A program made the position numbers and the translations under genes. From Alloalcanivorax marinus (GTDB lineage: Bacteria > Pseudomonadota > Gammaproteobacteria > Pseudomonadales > Alcanivoracaceae): 64,000 nucleotides of DNA. Positions 55,409 to 64,000 of the stretch are shown here, piece by piece. The stretch covers positions 62,001 through 126,000 of the forward strand of contig NZ_JAEKJB010000006.1 of NCBI RefSeq assembly GCF_016785095.1, given 5' to 3'. Below the pieces are notes generated by a model. The model ran no database searches. It saw nothing but the letters and a program-made list of their open reading frames with translations, and had not been told where the DNA came from. Each line of letters begins with the position of its first letter. Position 1 is the stretch's first letter.

Positions 55409-56809
55409 ATGCGTGACACCACCTCTGCGTCGTCGTCTTCCCCGTCCTTGATTGGCGACGGTTTGCCGCCTGGCGAGCGGCGTTGGGCGGCATTGGCCGT
55501 TTTGCTGGGTATTGCCCTGAGCAATCTGAGCACGGCGGTGGTGAACATCGCCTTGCCGGACATGGCCTTGTCCCTGGGCGCCAGCGACGCGGCCACGGTG
55601 TGGGTGGTCAACGGCTATCAGCTGGCGGCGGTGGTGTGTTTGCTGCCGGTGGCGGCGATGGTGGAGGCGCTGGGTCTGAGGCGCTTGTTCATTACCGGTT
55701 TGACGGTGTTCACCCTGGCGTCGTTGGTGTGCGCGGTGGCGCCGACGTTGGGCACACTGGTGGCGGCCCGGGTGTTGCAGGGGGCCGGCGGCGCCTTTCT
55801 GTCGGTGGCCGGGGTGGCGCTGGTGCGGGTGATATACCCGCGCCATCTGGTGGGCAAGGGCATGGCGTGGCTGGCTCTGGCGGTGGCGGTGCCGGCGGCG
55901 CTGGGGCCGACGTTCGCGGCCATGGTGCTGGCGGTGGCGTCCTGGCCCTGGGTGTTTCTGATCAACGTGCCGCTGGGCGTGGTGGCGCTGTGGTTGTTCT
56001 GGCGGACGATGCCGGGCAGCGCGCGGACGCCCCATCGGTTCGATGCCCTGGGTACGCTGCTGAACGCACTGGCTTTTGGTTTGCTGGTGGTGGGCGTGGG
56101 TACCCTGGGTGGTGGTGATACGCGCTGGGCGGTGGCGGAGATCGTGGTCGGATTGCTGTGTTTCGTGCTGTTGTTCGTTCAGCAGCGCCGCCATCCGTCG
56201 CCGATGCTGCCGTTTGATCTGCTGCGGCTACCGGTGTTTTCCCTGGCGCTGCTGACCTCGTCCTGTTCCTATACGGCGCAGATTCTGGCCTATGTGTCGT
56301 TGCCGTTTCTGTTCGAGCGGGTGCTGCAGATGACGCCGGTGCAGAGCGGGCTGCTGATCACGCCCTGGCCGTTGACCACCGCCGTCGCTGCCCAGTTGGC
56401 CGGGCGGTTGGTGGTCCGTTATCCGGCGGCGGTGCTCAGTAGTCTCGGCTTGGGGATTATGGCGGCGGGCCTGGTGCTGATGGTGTTTCTGCCGACGGAG
56501 CCGGCCTATTGGCAGATCGGTTGGCGCATGGCGCTGTGCGGGGTCGGCTTCGGTCTGTTCCAGACCCCCAACAACACCGCCATGATGACCACCGGCCCGG
56601 CGTCGCGCAGTGGCGCCGCCTCCGGCATGAACGCGGTGGCCCGGTTCGCTGGCTGGACCCTGGGTTCGGCGCTGGTGACGCTGTTGTTCGCTCTGGGCGG
56701 CGAGCGCGGGCCGGCGTTGTGCCTGGCGGTGGGCGCCACCTTCGCTGGCGCCGGCGCGGTGGCCAGCGCCGCGCGCCGCTGGCGGGAAGTGCGCGCGAAC
56801 GCGGTTTGA
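55409..56809 (+). CDS. DHA2-type MFS efflux transporter
   Basis: This is a 466-residue drug:H+ antiporter with about 14 predicted membrane helices, the DHA2 layout (SmvA/EmrB relatives). The N-terminal LSTAVVNIALPDMALSLG and WVVNGYQLAAVVCLLPV match this group. It probably exports cationic or lipophilic drugs. The AraC gene divergent to it is the likely regulator. Confidence 0.88.
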   Translation: MRDTTSASSSSPSLIGDGLPPGERRWAALAVLLGIALSNLSTAVVNIALPDMALSLGASDAATVWVVNGYQLAAVVCLLPVAAMVEALGLRRLFITGLTVFTLASLVCAVAPTLGTLVAARVLQGAGGAFLSVAGVALVRVIYPRHLVGKGMAWLALAVAVPAALGPTFAAMVLAVASWPWVFLINVPLGVVALWLFWRTMPGSARTPHRFDALGTLLNALAFGLLVVGVGTLGGGDTRWAVAEIVVGLLCFVLLFVQQRRHPSPMLPFDLLRLPVFSLALLTSSCSYTAQILAYVSLPFLFERVLQMTPVQSGLLITPWPLTTAVAAQLAGRLVVRYPAAVLSSLGLGIMAAGLVLMVFLPTEPAYWQIGWRMALCGVGFGLFQTPNNTAMMTTGPASRSGAASGMNAVARFAGWTLGSALVTLLFALGGERGPALCLAVGATFAGAGAVASAARRWREVRANAV

Positions 56810-56948
56810 CGCCCACATTATCCGAGCGCCGGCCTCGGCCCGTGCCCGGGTTGTGCGGGCGGGTTCTTTAGCCGGTTCAAGAATGTTTGTCCGTGGTGAT
56901 GAATCAGGGAACAATGCCTGGCTTTGCCATTGGCCGGGGATAACCAGG

Positions 56949-58154
56949 ATGAACGATCGGAGTTTCGAGCTTCCCGAACACGTACAGCGGGGCAATATCT
57001 GGCGGCTGTCGGTGTCCCAGGCGCTGGCCGGCGCCAACGCGGTGGTGGTGTACGCCACCGGCGCCATCGTCGGCGATGCGCTGGCGCCGTCGCCGGTGCT
57101 GGCCACCTTGCCGGTGTCCATCTTCGTGGTGGGCATGGCGGCTTCGATCATGCCGGTGGGGATGGTGGCCCGGCGCCATGGTCGGCGCACGGCGTTCTTG
57201 CTCGGCGCCGGGGCCGGTGTGCTGGCCGGCCTGGTGGCCACGGTGGCGGTGTTGGTGGCGTCGTTCTGGCTGTTCTGCCTGTCCACTTTCTTTGGCGGTG
57301 CCTACGCGGCGGTGGTGGTGTCCTACCGGTTCGCCGCGGCGGACGGTGTGGCGCCGGCGCGGCGGGCGCGGGCCCTGTCCCTGGTGATGGCCGGCGGCGT
57401 GGCCGCCGGGGTGATCGGGCCCCAACTGGTGACCTGGACCATGGATCTGTGGCCGCCGGTGACCTTCTCCGCCACTTTCGTGGTGCAGGCGGTGGTGGCG
57501 GCGTTGTCCGCGCTGCTGTTGCTTGGCGTGCGCCTGCCGCCGCCCTCGGCGGCGGAGCAGGCCGGTGGCCGGCCATTGGCGGTGATCGCCCGCCAGCCGC
57601 TGTTCGTGGCGGCGGCGATTTGCGGCGCCGTTTCCTACCTGGTGATGAACTTCCTGATGACCTCGGCGCCGCTGGCCATGCATTTCTGCGGGCACTCCCA
57701 GGCGTCCGCCAACCTGGGGCTGCAGTGGCACGTGATCGCCATGTACGGGCCGAGCTTTTTCACCGGCAATCTGATCACCCGCTTCGGCGCCGGCCGGGTG
57801 GCCGCCGTGGGCCTGGTGCTCACCGGTGTGTCCGCCGCCGTCGGTTTGATGGGCGTCGAGGTGCTGCACTTCTGGTGGATGCTGGTGCTGCTGGGCCTGG
57901 GCTGGAACTTCGGCTTCCTGGGCGCCTCCGCCATGGTGCTGGAATGCCACCGCCCGGAAGAGAAAACCCGGGTGCAATCCCTCAACGACTTTATCGTCTT
58001 CGGCCTGATGGCGCTGGGCTCGTTCTCCTCCGGCGGCCTGCTCAGCGCCTACGGCTGGGAGCGGGTGCTGTGGGTGTCGTTCCTGCCCCTGACGCTGGCG
58101 GCCCTGGCGCTGCTGGTGGCGCTGCGCCGCCGGGCGGCGGCGCCAGTGGGCTGA
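56949..58154 (+). CDS. MFS transporter
   Basis: This is a 401-residue MFS carrier with 12 predicted helices. The motif MVARRHGRRTAFLLGA lies between helices 2 and 3. It resembles the riboflavin/YfcJ-like MFS group more than drug exporters, but the substrate is unknown. ATG 56949 is used because the longer frame to 56853 lacks transporter-like sequence. It is tail-to-tail with mksB, with only 3 bp between the two stops. Confidence 0.83.
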   Translation: MNDRSFELPEHVQRGNIWRLSVSQALAGANAVVVYATGAIVGDALAPSPVLATLPVSIFVVGMAASIMPVGMVARRHGRRTAFLLGAGAGVLAGLVATVAVLVASFWLFCLSTFFGGAYAAVVVSYRFAAADGVAPARRARALSLVMAGGVAAGVIGPQLVTWTMDLWPPVTFSATFVVQAVVAALSALLLLGVRLPPPSAAEQAGGRPLAVIARQPLFVAAAICGAVSYLVMNFLMTSAPLAMHFCGHSQASANLGLQWHVIAMYGPSFFTGNLITRFGAGRVAAVGLVLTGVSAAVGLMGVEVLHFWWMLVLLGLGWNFGFLGASAMVLECHRPEEKTRVQSLNDFIVFGLMALGSFSSGGLLSAYGWERVLWVSFLPLTLAALALLVALRRRAAAPVG

Positions 58155-58157
58155 TCG

Positions 58158-61100
58158 TCACACCTCTTCCATGAAATCCAGGGCGCCCTGCTGGCGGATC
58201 ACGCGGCGGTGTTGCTCCCACAGGTCGCGGATGCGTTCCTGGTTGAGTTGCTGGCGGTCCACCAGTACCCGGGTGTTGAGCTCGCCCACCGGGATCGGGC
58301 TGGGCACCTTGCTGAACACGAACTGGTTGCTGATCAGGTCCAGGAAGGGGCCGGCCTTGCTGGTGGGCATGATGAAGATCAGTTGCAGGCCCAGGGTTTC
58401 GGTGAGGTAGCGGATCACGCTTTTGGAGCGGTTTTCGTCCATGTGCATGAAGGCTTCGTCGACGATCACCATACGCAGGTGGCTGTCGCCTTCGTTGAAG
58501 CGGAAGGCGCTGGTGATGGCGGCGGCGCGGATGATGTAGGCCGGCGTTTCCAGTTGCCCGCCGGAGCCGGTGCCGTACTGGCTGAGGCTGATCGGCGCCT
58601 TGTTTTCCGGGTGTTTGAGGATGTCGTACTGGCGGTAGCGGCGGTAGTCGCTGATCCGTTCCAGCTCGCGCAGGGCCTGTTGTTCGTCGCCGTCCAGCAG
58701 CAGGCCGAGCAGCCGGTCGCGTACCTGTTCGGCCTTGGTCGAGAGCGGGGTGTCGAACAGGCTGGCGCCGTCGCCCAGGTTGGGAATATCGATCACTTCC
58801 TTGAAGAAGTTCCAGTATTCCTTGTACTCGGGAATCCAGTCCCATTCGAAGGAGAAGCGTTCCCGGTCGGCGCCGAACTGGTGGTGTTCCAGCTCGCTGT
58901 TGAGGCTTTTCAGAATCCGTTCGCCGTCCTTGATGGCCTGGTGGATCTGGCTGCACAGGTCACTGATGAAGGTGGTGTTGAAGGTGTTGCGCAGCTCCGC
59001 CAGTTTTTCCTGTTTTTCCAGTAGCACATTGTTGCGCAGCCGATTGTGCAGGTTGTCCAGTTGCTGGTTGAGCGTGTGCACGTGGCCGAAGAAGGGGGCG
59101 CCGTGCAGGGCCTCCTGGCTGTCGGCGAGTACCTGATCGGCGGGCTGTGCTTGCTGGTTGTAGTGGTCCAGGGTTTTCTGCAGGGCCACGGCGTTCTTGG
59201 TGAGCTGTTCGGTGAGGGCGTTTTCCTCGGCGACGAAGTCGATGTCGCCCTGGGCGTCGCGCAGGCGCCGGTCCATGGCCTCGATGCGTGGTTCCACGTC
59301 CAGTTCCGGCCAGTAGCGGGTGCTGGCGTGCAGGTTGGCCTCGGCGTCGTCCTGTTCCTGCTGGAAGCGGTCGCTCTGGTCCGCCAGCTTGCGCAGGGTG
59401 ACGCCGCAGGCGGCCAGTTCCGCGTCGAGTTTGCCGTGGGCTTCGGTGAGCGTCTTTTGCCGGGCTTCCAGGTCCTGGTGCAGGGCGCGGGCCTGGCGTT
59501 GCTTCTCCTCCAGTTCTTCATGGTCGCCCAGGTCCAGGTTGGCCAGGGCGTTTTCGGTTTCCTGGAGCTGGTGCTGGGCGTCCAGCAGGTGGCTGGCGGC
59601 GCCGATCCAGTTGAGGGGCTGGAACGCCTTGACCTGATCGTGGAGCTGTTTGACCGCCTGATAGCCCTGGGCGGCCTGTTGGTACTGTTCCTCCAGGGCC
59701 AGCTGTTCGTTGCGTTTGGCCTGTAGGTTGCGTTCCCGGGCGCCTTCGCCGAACACCAGTTGACCGTCGTCCAGGTCGCAGCGGAACAGGGCATAGTTGC
59801 CGGAGCCCAGGCCGTCGGCGGTGATGCCCCGTCGGGTGGTGCGCAGGGTGTCGGCGTCGTCCACCCGCACCACGTTGCCGTAGGAGGCTTTCAGGTAATG
59901 CTCGGCGGTGCGGTGACTGAAGCGCAGGGCGTGGAACAGGGAGTGCTCGGGCAGGGACAGTTTTTCCGCGTCGCGGCGTGCCTGCTCGCCCTGAATCACC
60001 CGGGCCCGGTTGCGTTGCTTGCCGGCCAGCCGGCGCACGATGCGGATCGCCTCGGCTTCGTATTCGGCTTCCACCAGAATGCCGAAACGGGCGCCGCCAA
60101 TGTAGCCCTCGATGGCCATCTGCCAGAGCGGGTCGGCCACTTCCACATGATCACACAGCACTCGGGGTTGCGCCTGGGGGCATTCCTGGCGGATCGCCTG
60201 CAGGGCTAGCTCCACGTCCTGGGGGTAGTTCACCCGCTTTGATTCCAGGTTGCGGATCTGCTGTTCAATGGTTTTTTGTCGTTGCTCCAGGGCGTCCAGG
60301 TTCTGGCCCCGTTTGCCCACCAGCCGGTCCAGGCGCTGGGCCAGGGAGGCGGCGTCCTGGCCCGGTTGTTCCTGGCGCTCGCCATGCAGGTGTTCGGCGA
60401 TCTGGTTGTGCAGTTGTTGCTCGCCGCGTACCCGGGTGAGGCCCTCTTCCAGGGGCGACAGGTCGATCCAGTCCCGGGCCAGCATCTGGTTCAGGTCCGG
60501 CAGCGGGTTGTGCTGCTCGGCGATTAGCGCCTTGCTGGTTTGGCGCCAGTGCTTGCTGGCGAAGGCCGGCAGTTCCAGCTCAATGCTGTGGCGGGTCAGC
60601 AGGCCAAGCATGTTGCGCAGGGCTTCCAGGTTAGTGGTGCGTTGCTGGTCCTGTTCGAGCAGCGGCCGGGCACCGTCGCGCAGTTGCTGGCTGAGCTGCT
60701 GGTGGCGTTGCTCCAGTTGCTGCTTGTCGCGCAGGGCGGGGATGCCAAGGATGCGCGCCTGCAGTTCCACCAGCTCCTGGTGGGCCTGATCCAGGCGCCG
60801 TTGCACCTGCTCCGCTTCTTCCTGGTTGCTTTCCTGTTGCTGGCGCAGGCGATTCTGCTCTTCCTTGCGTTCCAGGTAGTCCGCTTGGTTGCGCTGGAAT
60901 TGCCGGGCGGCGGCGCCGTAGGCCTGGGTGGTGCGTTCCAGCCAGTTTTCCAGGTAGGCGTCGGCCTGGTCGCGGGCCTGGCCAAGCAGGTCCACGTTGC
61001 GCTGCAGTTGCTCCGCTTCTTCCGCCATGCCGTGGACGGTGCGCATCAGGTCGCGGATGCGGCGCAGGGTGTCGCCCATGTCGTGGGGTTCGAGCACCTC

Positions 61101-61805
61101 GCTGGCGACGAACTGGTTGATCGATTCCACCGGCTTGTAGGCCATGAAGCGGGCGAAGGTGCGCGCCGCGTTGCGCGCTTCGTTGCGCGATACCGCGTCG
61201 CGCTTGCCGCGCAGGGCGCCGTACAACCGCGCCAGGTAGGCGCCTTTTTTGTCGTAGGTTTCCACCGCTTTCTTGCCGAACCGCCGGCGTAGCTGGTTGG
61301 CGATGTCGGTGATCGCCACCGTGTGTTTGCCGTCCACGTGCTCGTGCACGAAGTCCGACAGGCTCAGCATTTCGCCGGCCACGATCATCAGTAGCAGTTC
61401 GTCCTGGCGGGCCTGGGCGCTGCTGCCGGCCCGGTCCAGATGGGCGCGCACGCCGATCACGGCGGTGAACGGCTCGGCGGTTTCGCCCTTGGTGGGGTGG
61501 AACACGCCGGCGATGTAGCCGTCGCTGTCGTAGGGGCGGGCGAAGGCGCCATCGTCACAGCCCAGGACGTAGGAGGCCAGGGTGCGCACCTGCTTGCCAC
61601 CGCGCCCGCGCTGGGTGGTTTCGTCCTGGCCCGGGTTGTAGGTGAACAGGTTGTCGTGGGCGGCGGTCATCAGGGTTTGCAGGGCGTCGGCGGCGGTGGT
61701 CTTGCCGGAACCGTTGCCGCCGGAAAACAGGTTTACCGGCCCGTATTCGAACTCGCCGGCGGGCAGGTTGCCCCAGTTCACGGTGATTGAGCGTTTCAGG
61801 TACAT
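58158..61805 (-). CDS. mksB: MksB / Wadjet JetC-like SMC ATPase
   Basis: This is a 1215-residue SMC-type ATPase of the MukB-like (Mks/Wadjet) group. Walker A GGNGSGKTT lies at about residues 29-37. Two long coiled-coil arms flank a central hinge-like part near residues 540-700. The C-terminal head has the ABC signature region GTGSGGQLE near 1080 and Walker B MVIVDEAFMHMDENRS near 1113-1128. Such complexes load on DNA; in Wadjet they extrude loops and destroy plasmids with a JetD nuclease. It overlaps mksE by 10 bp. No JetD/MksG gene follows it. Confidence 0.9.
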   Translation of the reverse strand: MYLKRSITVNWGNLPAGEFEYGPVNLFSGGNGSGKTTAADALQTLMTAAHDNLFTYNPGQDETTQRGRGGKQVRTLASYVLGCDDGAFARPYDSDGYIAGVFHPTKGETAEPFTAVIGVRAHLDRAGSSAQARQDELLLMIVAGEMLSLSDFVHEHVDGKHTVAITDIANQLRRRFGKKAVETYDKKGAYLARLYGALRGKRDAVSRNEARNAARTFARFMAYKPVESINQFVASEVLEPHDMGDTLRRIRDLMRTVHGMAEEAEQLQRNVDLLGQARDQADAYLENWLERTTQAYGAAARQFQRNQADYLERKEEQNRLRQQQESNQEEAEQVQRRLDQAHQELVELQARILGIPALRDKQQLEQRHQQLSQQLRDGARPLLEQDQQRTTNLEALRNMLGLLTRHSIELELPAFASKHWRQTSKALIAEQHNPLPDLNQMLARDWIDLSPLEEGLTRVRGEQQLHNQIAEHLHGERQEQPGQDAASLAQRLDRLVGKRGQNLDALEQRQKTIEQQIRNLESKRVNYPQDVELALQAIRQECPQAQPRVLCDHVEVADPLWQMAIEGYIGGARFGILVEAEYEAEAIRIVRRLAGKQRNRARVIQGEQARRDAEKLSLPEHSLFHALRFSHRTAEHYLKASYGNVVRVDDADTLRTTRRGITADGLGSGNYALFRCDLDDGQLVFGEGARERNLQAKRNEQLALEEQYQQAAQGYQAVKQLHDQVKAFQPLNWIGAASHLLDAQHQLQETENALANLDLGDHEELEEKQRQARALHQDLEARQKTLTEAHGKLDAELAACGVTLRKLADQSDRFQQEQDDAEANLHASTRYWPELDVEPRIEAMDRRLRDAQGDIDFVAEENALTEQLTKNAVALQKTLDHYNQQAQPADQVLADSQEALHGAPFFGHVHTLNQQLDNLHNRLRNNVLLEKQEKLAELRNTFNTTFISDLCSQIHQAIKDGERILKSLNSELEHHQFGADRERFSFEWDWIPEYKEYWNFFKEVIDIPNLGDGASLFDTPLSTKAEQVRDRLLGLLLDGDEQQALRELERISDYRRYRQYDILKHPENKAPISLSQYGTGSGGQLETPAYIIRAAAITSAFRFNEGDSHLRMVIVDEAFMHMDENRSKSVIRYLTETLGLQLIFIMPTSKAGPFLDLISNQFVFSKVPSPIPVGELNTRVLVDRQQLNQERIRDLWEQHRRVIRQQGALDFMEEV

Positions 61806-62443
61806 GGTTGGTCGTCCTCGCGCTCGATCAGGGTGGCCAGCACCGCGTCGGTGACCAGGCTGGTGATGTCGGGGCGAATCGTCAGCCAGGCTTCGCCGTC
61901 TTCCAGCCCGCCGTCGCCGGCGCCGCGGATCAGCCGCAGCTGGCGCATGCGCCGGAACAGCGCCTCCCGTTCGGTGCGCCCGTCCGGCAGCGGCCGGCCG
62001 AGCAGGTTCTTGCTGGCCAGGTTGAGTGCTTCCAGGGGCAGGGTGGCCTGGCCGTGTTCGTCGATCTGGCCATCGCGCAGGGATTTGTCGTATTCCGCGC
62101 GCAGCACCAGGATCAGCGCCACTTCCTGCTGGCTGAGCCGGTTGCGCAGGCCGCTGTTGAAGCCCTCGTCCTGGTCCGCCTCGCCGGGGATCTCGGCGCC
62201 GGGCGGAAACAGCCGCAGGGAGGCGAAACGGCGCTCATGGTGCAGGCGCACCCGCAGCACGCTCAGGTAGTCCTCCACCAGTTCGGGGATGTGCAGGTAA
62301 CGGTCGTACAGCTCCGCCTCCTTCTTGCTTTCGTCGCGGCACAGCACGCCGTGGTCGAGCAGGCGGATCATCAGTTCCGAGAACTGCGCCGGGGTGACGC
62401 CACGGGCGTCCAGGGCGTCATTCAGGGCTTGCCTTGGAGTCAT
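61796..62443 (-). CDS. mksE: MksE / Wadjet JetB-like subunit
   Basis: This is a 215-residue subunit related to MukE/MksE (DUF4194-like, JetB). It is mostly winged-helix, with LMIRLLDHGVLCRDESKKEAELYDRYLHI near residue 20-50 and RMRQLRLIRGAGDG...ITSLVTDAVLATLI near the end. It would bridge the kleisin to the SMC heads. It overlaps mksF by 26 bp and mksB by 10 bp. Confidence 0.88.
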   Translation of the reverse strand: MTPRQALNDALDARGVTPAQFSELMIRLLDHGVLCRDESKKEAELYDRYLHIPELVEDYLSVLRVRLHHERRFASLRLFPPGAEIPGEADQDEGFNSGLRNRLSQQEVALILVLRAEYDKSLRDGQIDEHGQATLPLEALNLASKNLLGRPLPDGRTEREALFRRMRQLRLIRGAGDGGLEDGEAWLTIRPDITSLVTDAVLATLIEREDDQPCT

Positions 62444-63863
62444 CCTGTTCCAGTTCCAGCAGGAAGCCGTCGCGACGCACGAAATAGTGCTCGTCGCGGA
62501 CGACGTCGGTGGGTTCGATGCGCAGCCGGAAGCCGGCGGCGGCGTGGTCGGCGCTGCCCAGTTCGATAACGTGGCTCAGGGCCAGCAGGTCACGGGCGTT
62601 GTTGACGGGCAGGTCGCGGTTGTCGATGCGGCGGCTGGCGCCCAGGGCCTCGCGCAGGTAGTCCCGCAGGGCGCCGCCGTTGATGTTGAAGGCTTTTTCC
62701 AGCAGTTGTTCGGTGGCCAGATCGCGCAGGGTGTCGCGGTCCGGCTCGTCCAGTTCCACCATTTGATGATGCACGGTCCGTTGCGCGCGCTGTTCGCGCA
62801 GGCGTATCTGGGCCGGGTCGATCAGCCCCAGGTGCAGGCTGGCCATGGCGTCGCCGGCCTGGCGCAACCGCTCCCCGTAGGTGGCGTCGTCCAGTTCCGA
62901 CAGGCTTTGACACAGCCCGACGATGTCGTTGTGCTTCTGGGTGTGCAGATAGCTGAGCTGGCGGATGATGATGTCGGCGCGCCGGGTGAAGCTCTGCAGG
63001 GTGCGGCGCAGGGCCGGCAGCATGATCTCCGAGGCATTGCGCATGCGCATGTCGATGCTGTCCAGCAGTTGGAACAGCACCGAGGCATCCTGGCTGACGA
63101 TCAGGTCCGGGGCCCGGTGGCGCAGGTCCCGTTCCGCCTGGGCTTTCCAGCTCTTCGGCTTTCTCTTGATCCGTTCCACGGCGCTTTGGACGCGGTCGCG
63201 GTGTTTCTCGACGCTGTCGGCGGACATGCGGATCGCCACGTCCGGCTGGAAGCGCCGCTCCATGAATTCGAAGAACTGGTCACTGGCCTGCTGCACCAGT
63301 TGCCGGGCTTCCACCTCCTTCACCAGTTCCCGTTTGCGCTCCTCCAGCTCGGCGATGATGTCGGTGAAGTCGGCGATGATGCGCTCGGAATGCTCGTGGG
63401 CGTCGAGCAGGTCATACACCTCGCCCCGTTCCGCGAAGGCGTTCAGCGCGTTGAGGGTGTTGCGGGTATTGCGGTGTCGGGTGCGCACGCTGCGCCCGTC
63501 CACCTCCACCAGGGTCTGGGTGAACAGCCGCCCGCTGCGGCTGAACGGGTAGGTGGACTGGAACGAGGCTTCGTCCTTGTCGCGCTTGAGCCAGCCGTGC
63601 TCCACCAGCAGGTTGAGAATCCAGCCGGCCTGTTCCCGGTTGTTGCGAAAGCGCCCGGCTTCGTCGTCGCCTTCCAGCAGCGGCGCCCGTTCCAGAGCCT
63701 CGCCGAACACGTCCAGCACCTGGTCGCGCTTGAGCGATTCGCCGTAGTCCGCCTGGCTGCTGTATAGCCGCTCGTGGAGCAGGCGCACGCACTCCACCAC
63801 CTGCTCGCGGTACTTGCCGGTCAGCGGTTTGAAGAACTGCTCGCGTTCGTCCGTGAAGAACAT
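62418..63863 (-). CDS. mksF: MksF / Wadjet JetA-like kleisin subunit
   Basis: This is a 481-residue protein of the JetA/MksF family, the kleisin-like subunit that links SMC heads. The opening FFTDEREQFFKPLTGKYREQVVECVRLLHERLY and the segment GRLFTQTLVEVDGRSVRTRHRNTRNTLNALNAF, given here in part as RTRHRNTRNTLNALN, fit the family. The middle is helical with KRKPKSWKAQAERDLRHRAP. It heads mksF-mksE-mksB. The 137 bp up to the window end hold its promoter region and no gene. Confidence 0.88.
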   Translation of the reverse strand: MFFTDEREQFFKPLTGKYREQVVECVRLLHERLYSSQADYGESLKRDQVLDVFGEALERAPLLEGDDEAGRFRNNREQAGWILNLLVEHGWLKRDKDEASFQSTYPFSRSGRLFTQTLVEVDGRSVRTRHRNTRNTLNALNAFAERGEVYDLLDAHEHSERIIADFTDIIAELEERKRELVKEVEARQLVQQASDQFFEFMERRFQPDVAIRMSADSVEKHRDRVQSAVERIKRKPKSWKAQAERDLRHRAPDLIVSQDASVLFQLLDSIDMRMRNASEIMLPALRRTLQSFTRRADIIIRQLSYLHTQKHNDIVGLCQSLSELDDATYGERLRQAGDAMASLHLGLIDPAQIRLREQRAQRTVHHQMVELDEPDRDTLRDLATEQLLEKAFNINGGALRDYLREALGASRRIDNRDLPVNNARDLLALSHVIELGSADHAAAGFRLRIEPTDVVRDEHYFVRRDGFLLELEQDDSKASPE

Positions 63864-64000
63864 GGGGCTTGCCGTCGGCTCAAACCGCCTATTTTAGTCC
63901 GGTTGCCGGGGGGCTCCAAGTGCGGGGTGGGCGTCGCGGCGCTTGAATCGCCGATCAGGCCAGGTGTAAAAAAGCAGGCATCAATAGGGACAGATGGGGA

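Overview
The window looks like a chromosome segment from a GC-rich gammaproteobacterium close to the pseudomonads. My best guess is the Alcanivorax/Alloalcanivorax group. The guess rests on the rplT-pheST-ihfA-merR-tRNA-Pro order, the mutS-fdxA-rsmZ order, recC-recB-recD in one unit, the ydbH-ynbE-ydbL operon, dispersed GTAGGAGC-type REP palindromes and an arsenosugar gene set. It is inference from gene content, not a computed placement.

Layout. 1-4.7 kb: translation and nucleoid genes (end of rplT, pheS, pheT, ihfA, a MerR regulator, tRNA-Pro). 5-8.2 kb: the ydbH-ynbE-ydbL envelope lipid-transport operon. 8.3-13.2 kb: a sigma-54 activator gene divergent from a flavin monooxygenase and an SDR dehydrogenase, with a clear -24/-12 promoter and dyad sites in the shared gap. 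13.2-23.5 kb: an OmpA/OprF-type porin and the recC-recB-recD unit. 23.7-30 kb: a LysE exporter divergent from a MocR regulator, a lysine 2,3-aminomutase family enzyme, cardiolipin synthase and two small membrane proteins. 30-35.5 kb: a repeated tRNA-Arg region, then a FecI/FecR/TonB-receptor/esterase siderophore module behind a Fur box. 35.6-37.9 kb: three arsenosugar-type genes. 38-42.1 kb: an HptB-like phosphotransfer protein, an RsmZ-family small RNA with a textbook GacA box, fdxA and mutS.

42.3-50.8 kb is a defence island: a RelB/RelE-type toxin-antitoxin pair, an Mrr-like nuclease and hsdM-hsdS-orf-hsdR. The 306-residue orf between hsdS and hsdR is unrecognised and visibly AT-richer than its surroundings. 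51-58.2 kb is accessory: three MFS exporters, a LysR and an AraC regulator, an SDR and a cyclophilin-like protein. 58.2-63.9 kb carries mksF-mksE-mksB (Wadjet JetABC-like) without an adjacent nuclease subunit (JetD/MksG).

The most notable signals are: (i) an rsmZ-like RNA with a GacA box about 180 bp upstream, next to an HptB-like gene; (ii) two tRNA genes, each beside a truncated copy of itself joined to a nested palindrome; (iii) the unknown gene inside the type I restriction operon; and (iv) the JetABC set lacking JetD. No CRISPR array, rRNA gene, integrase or transposase was seen.
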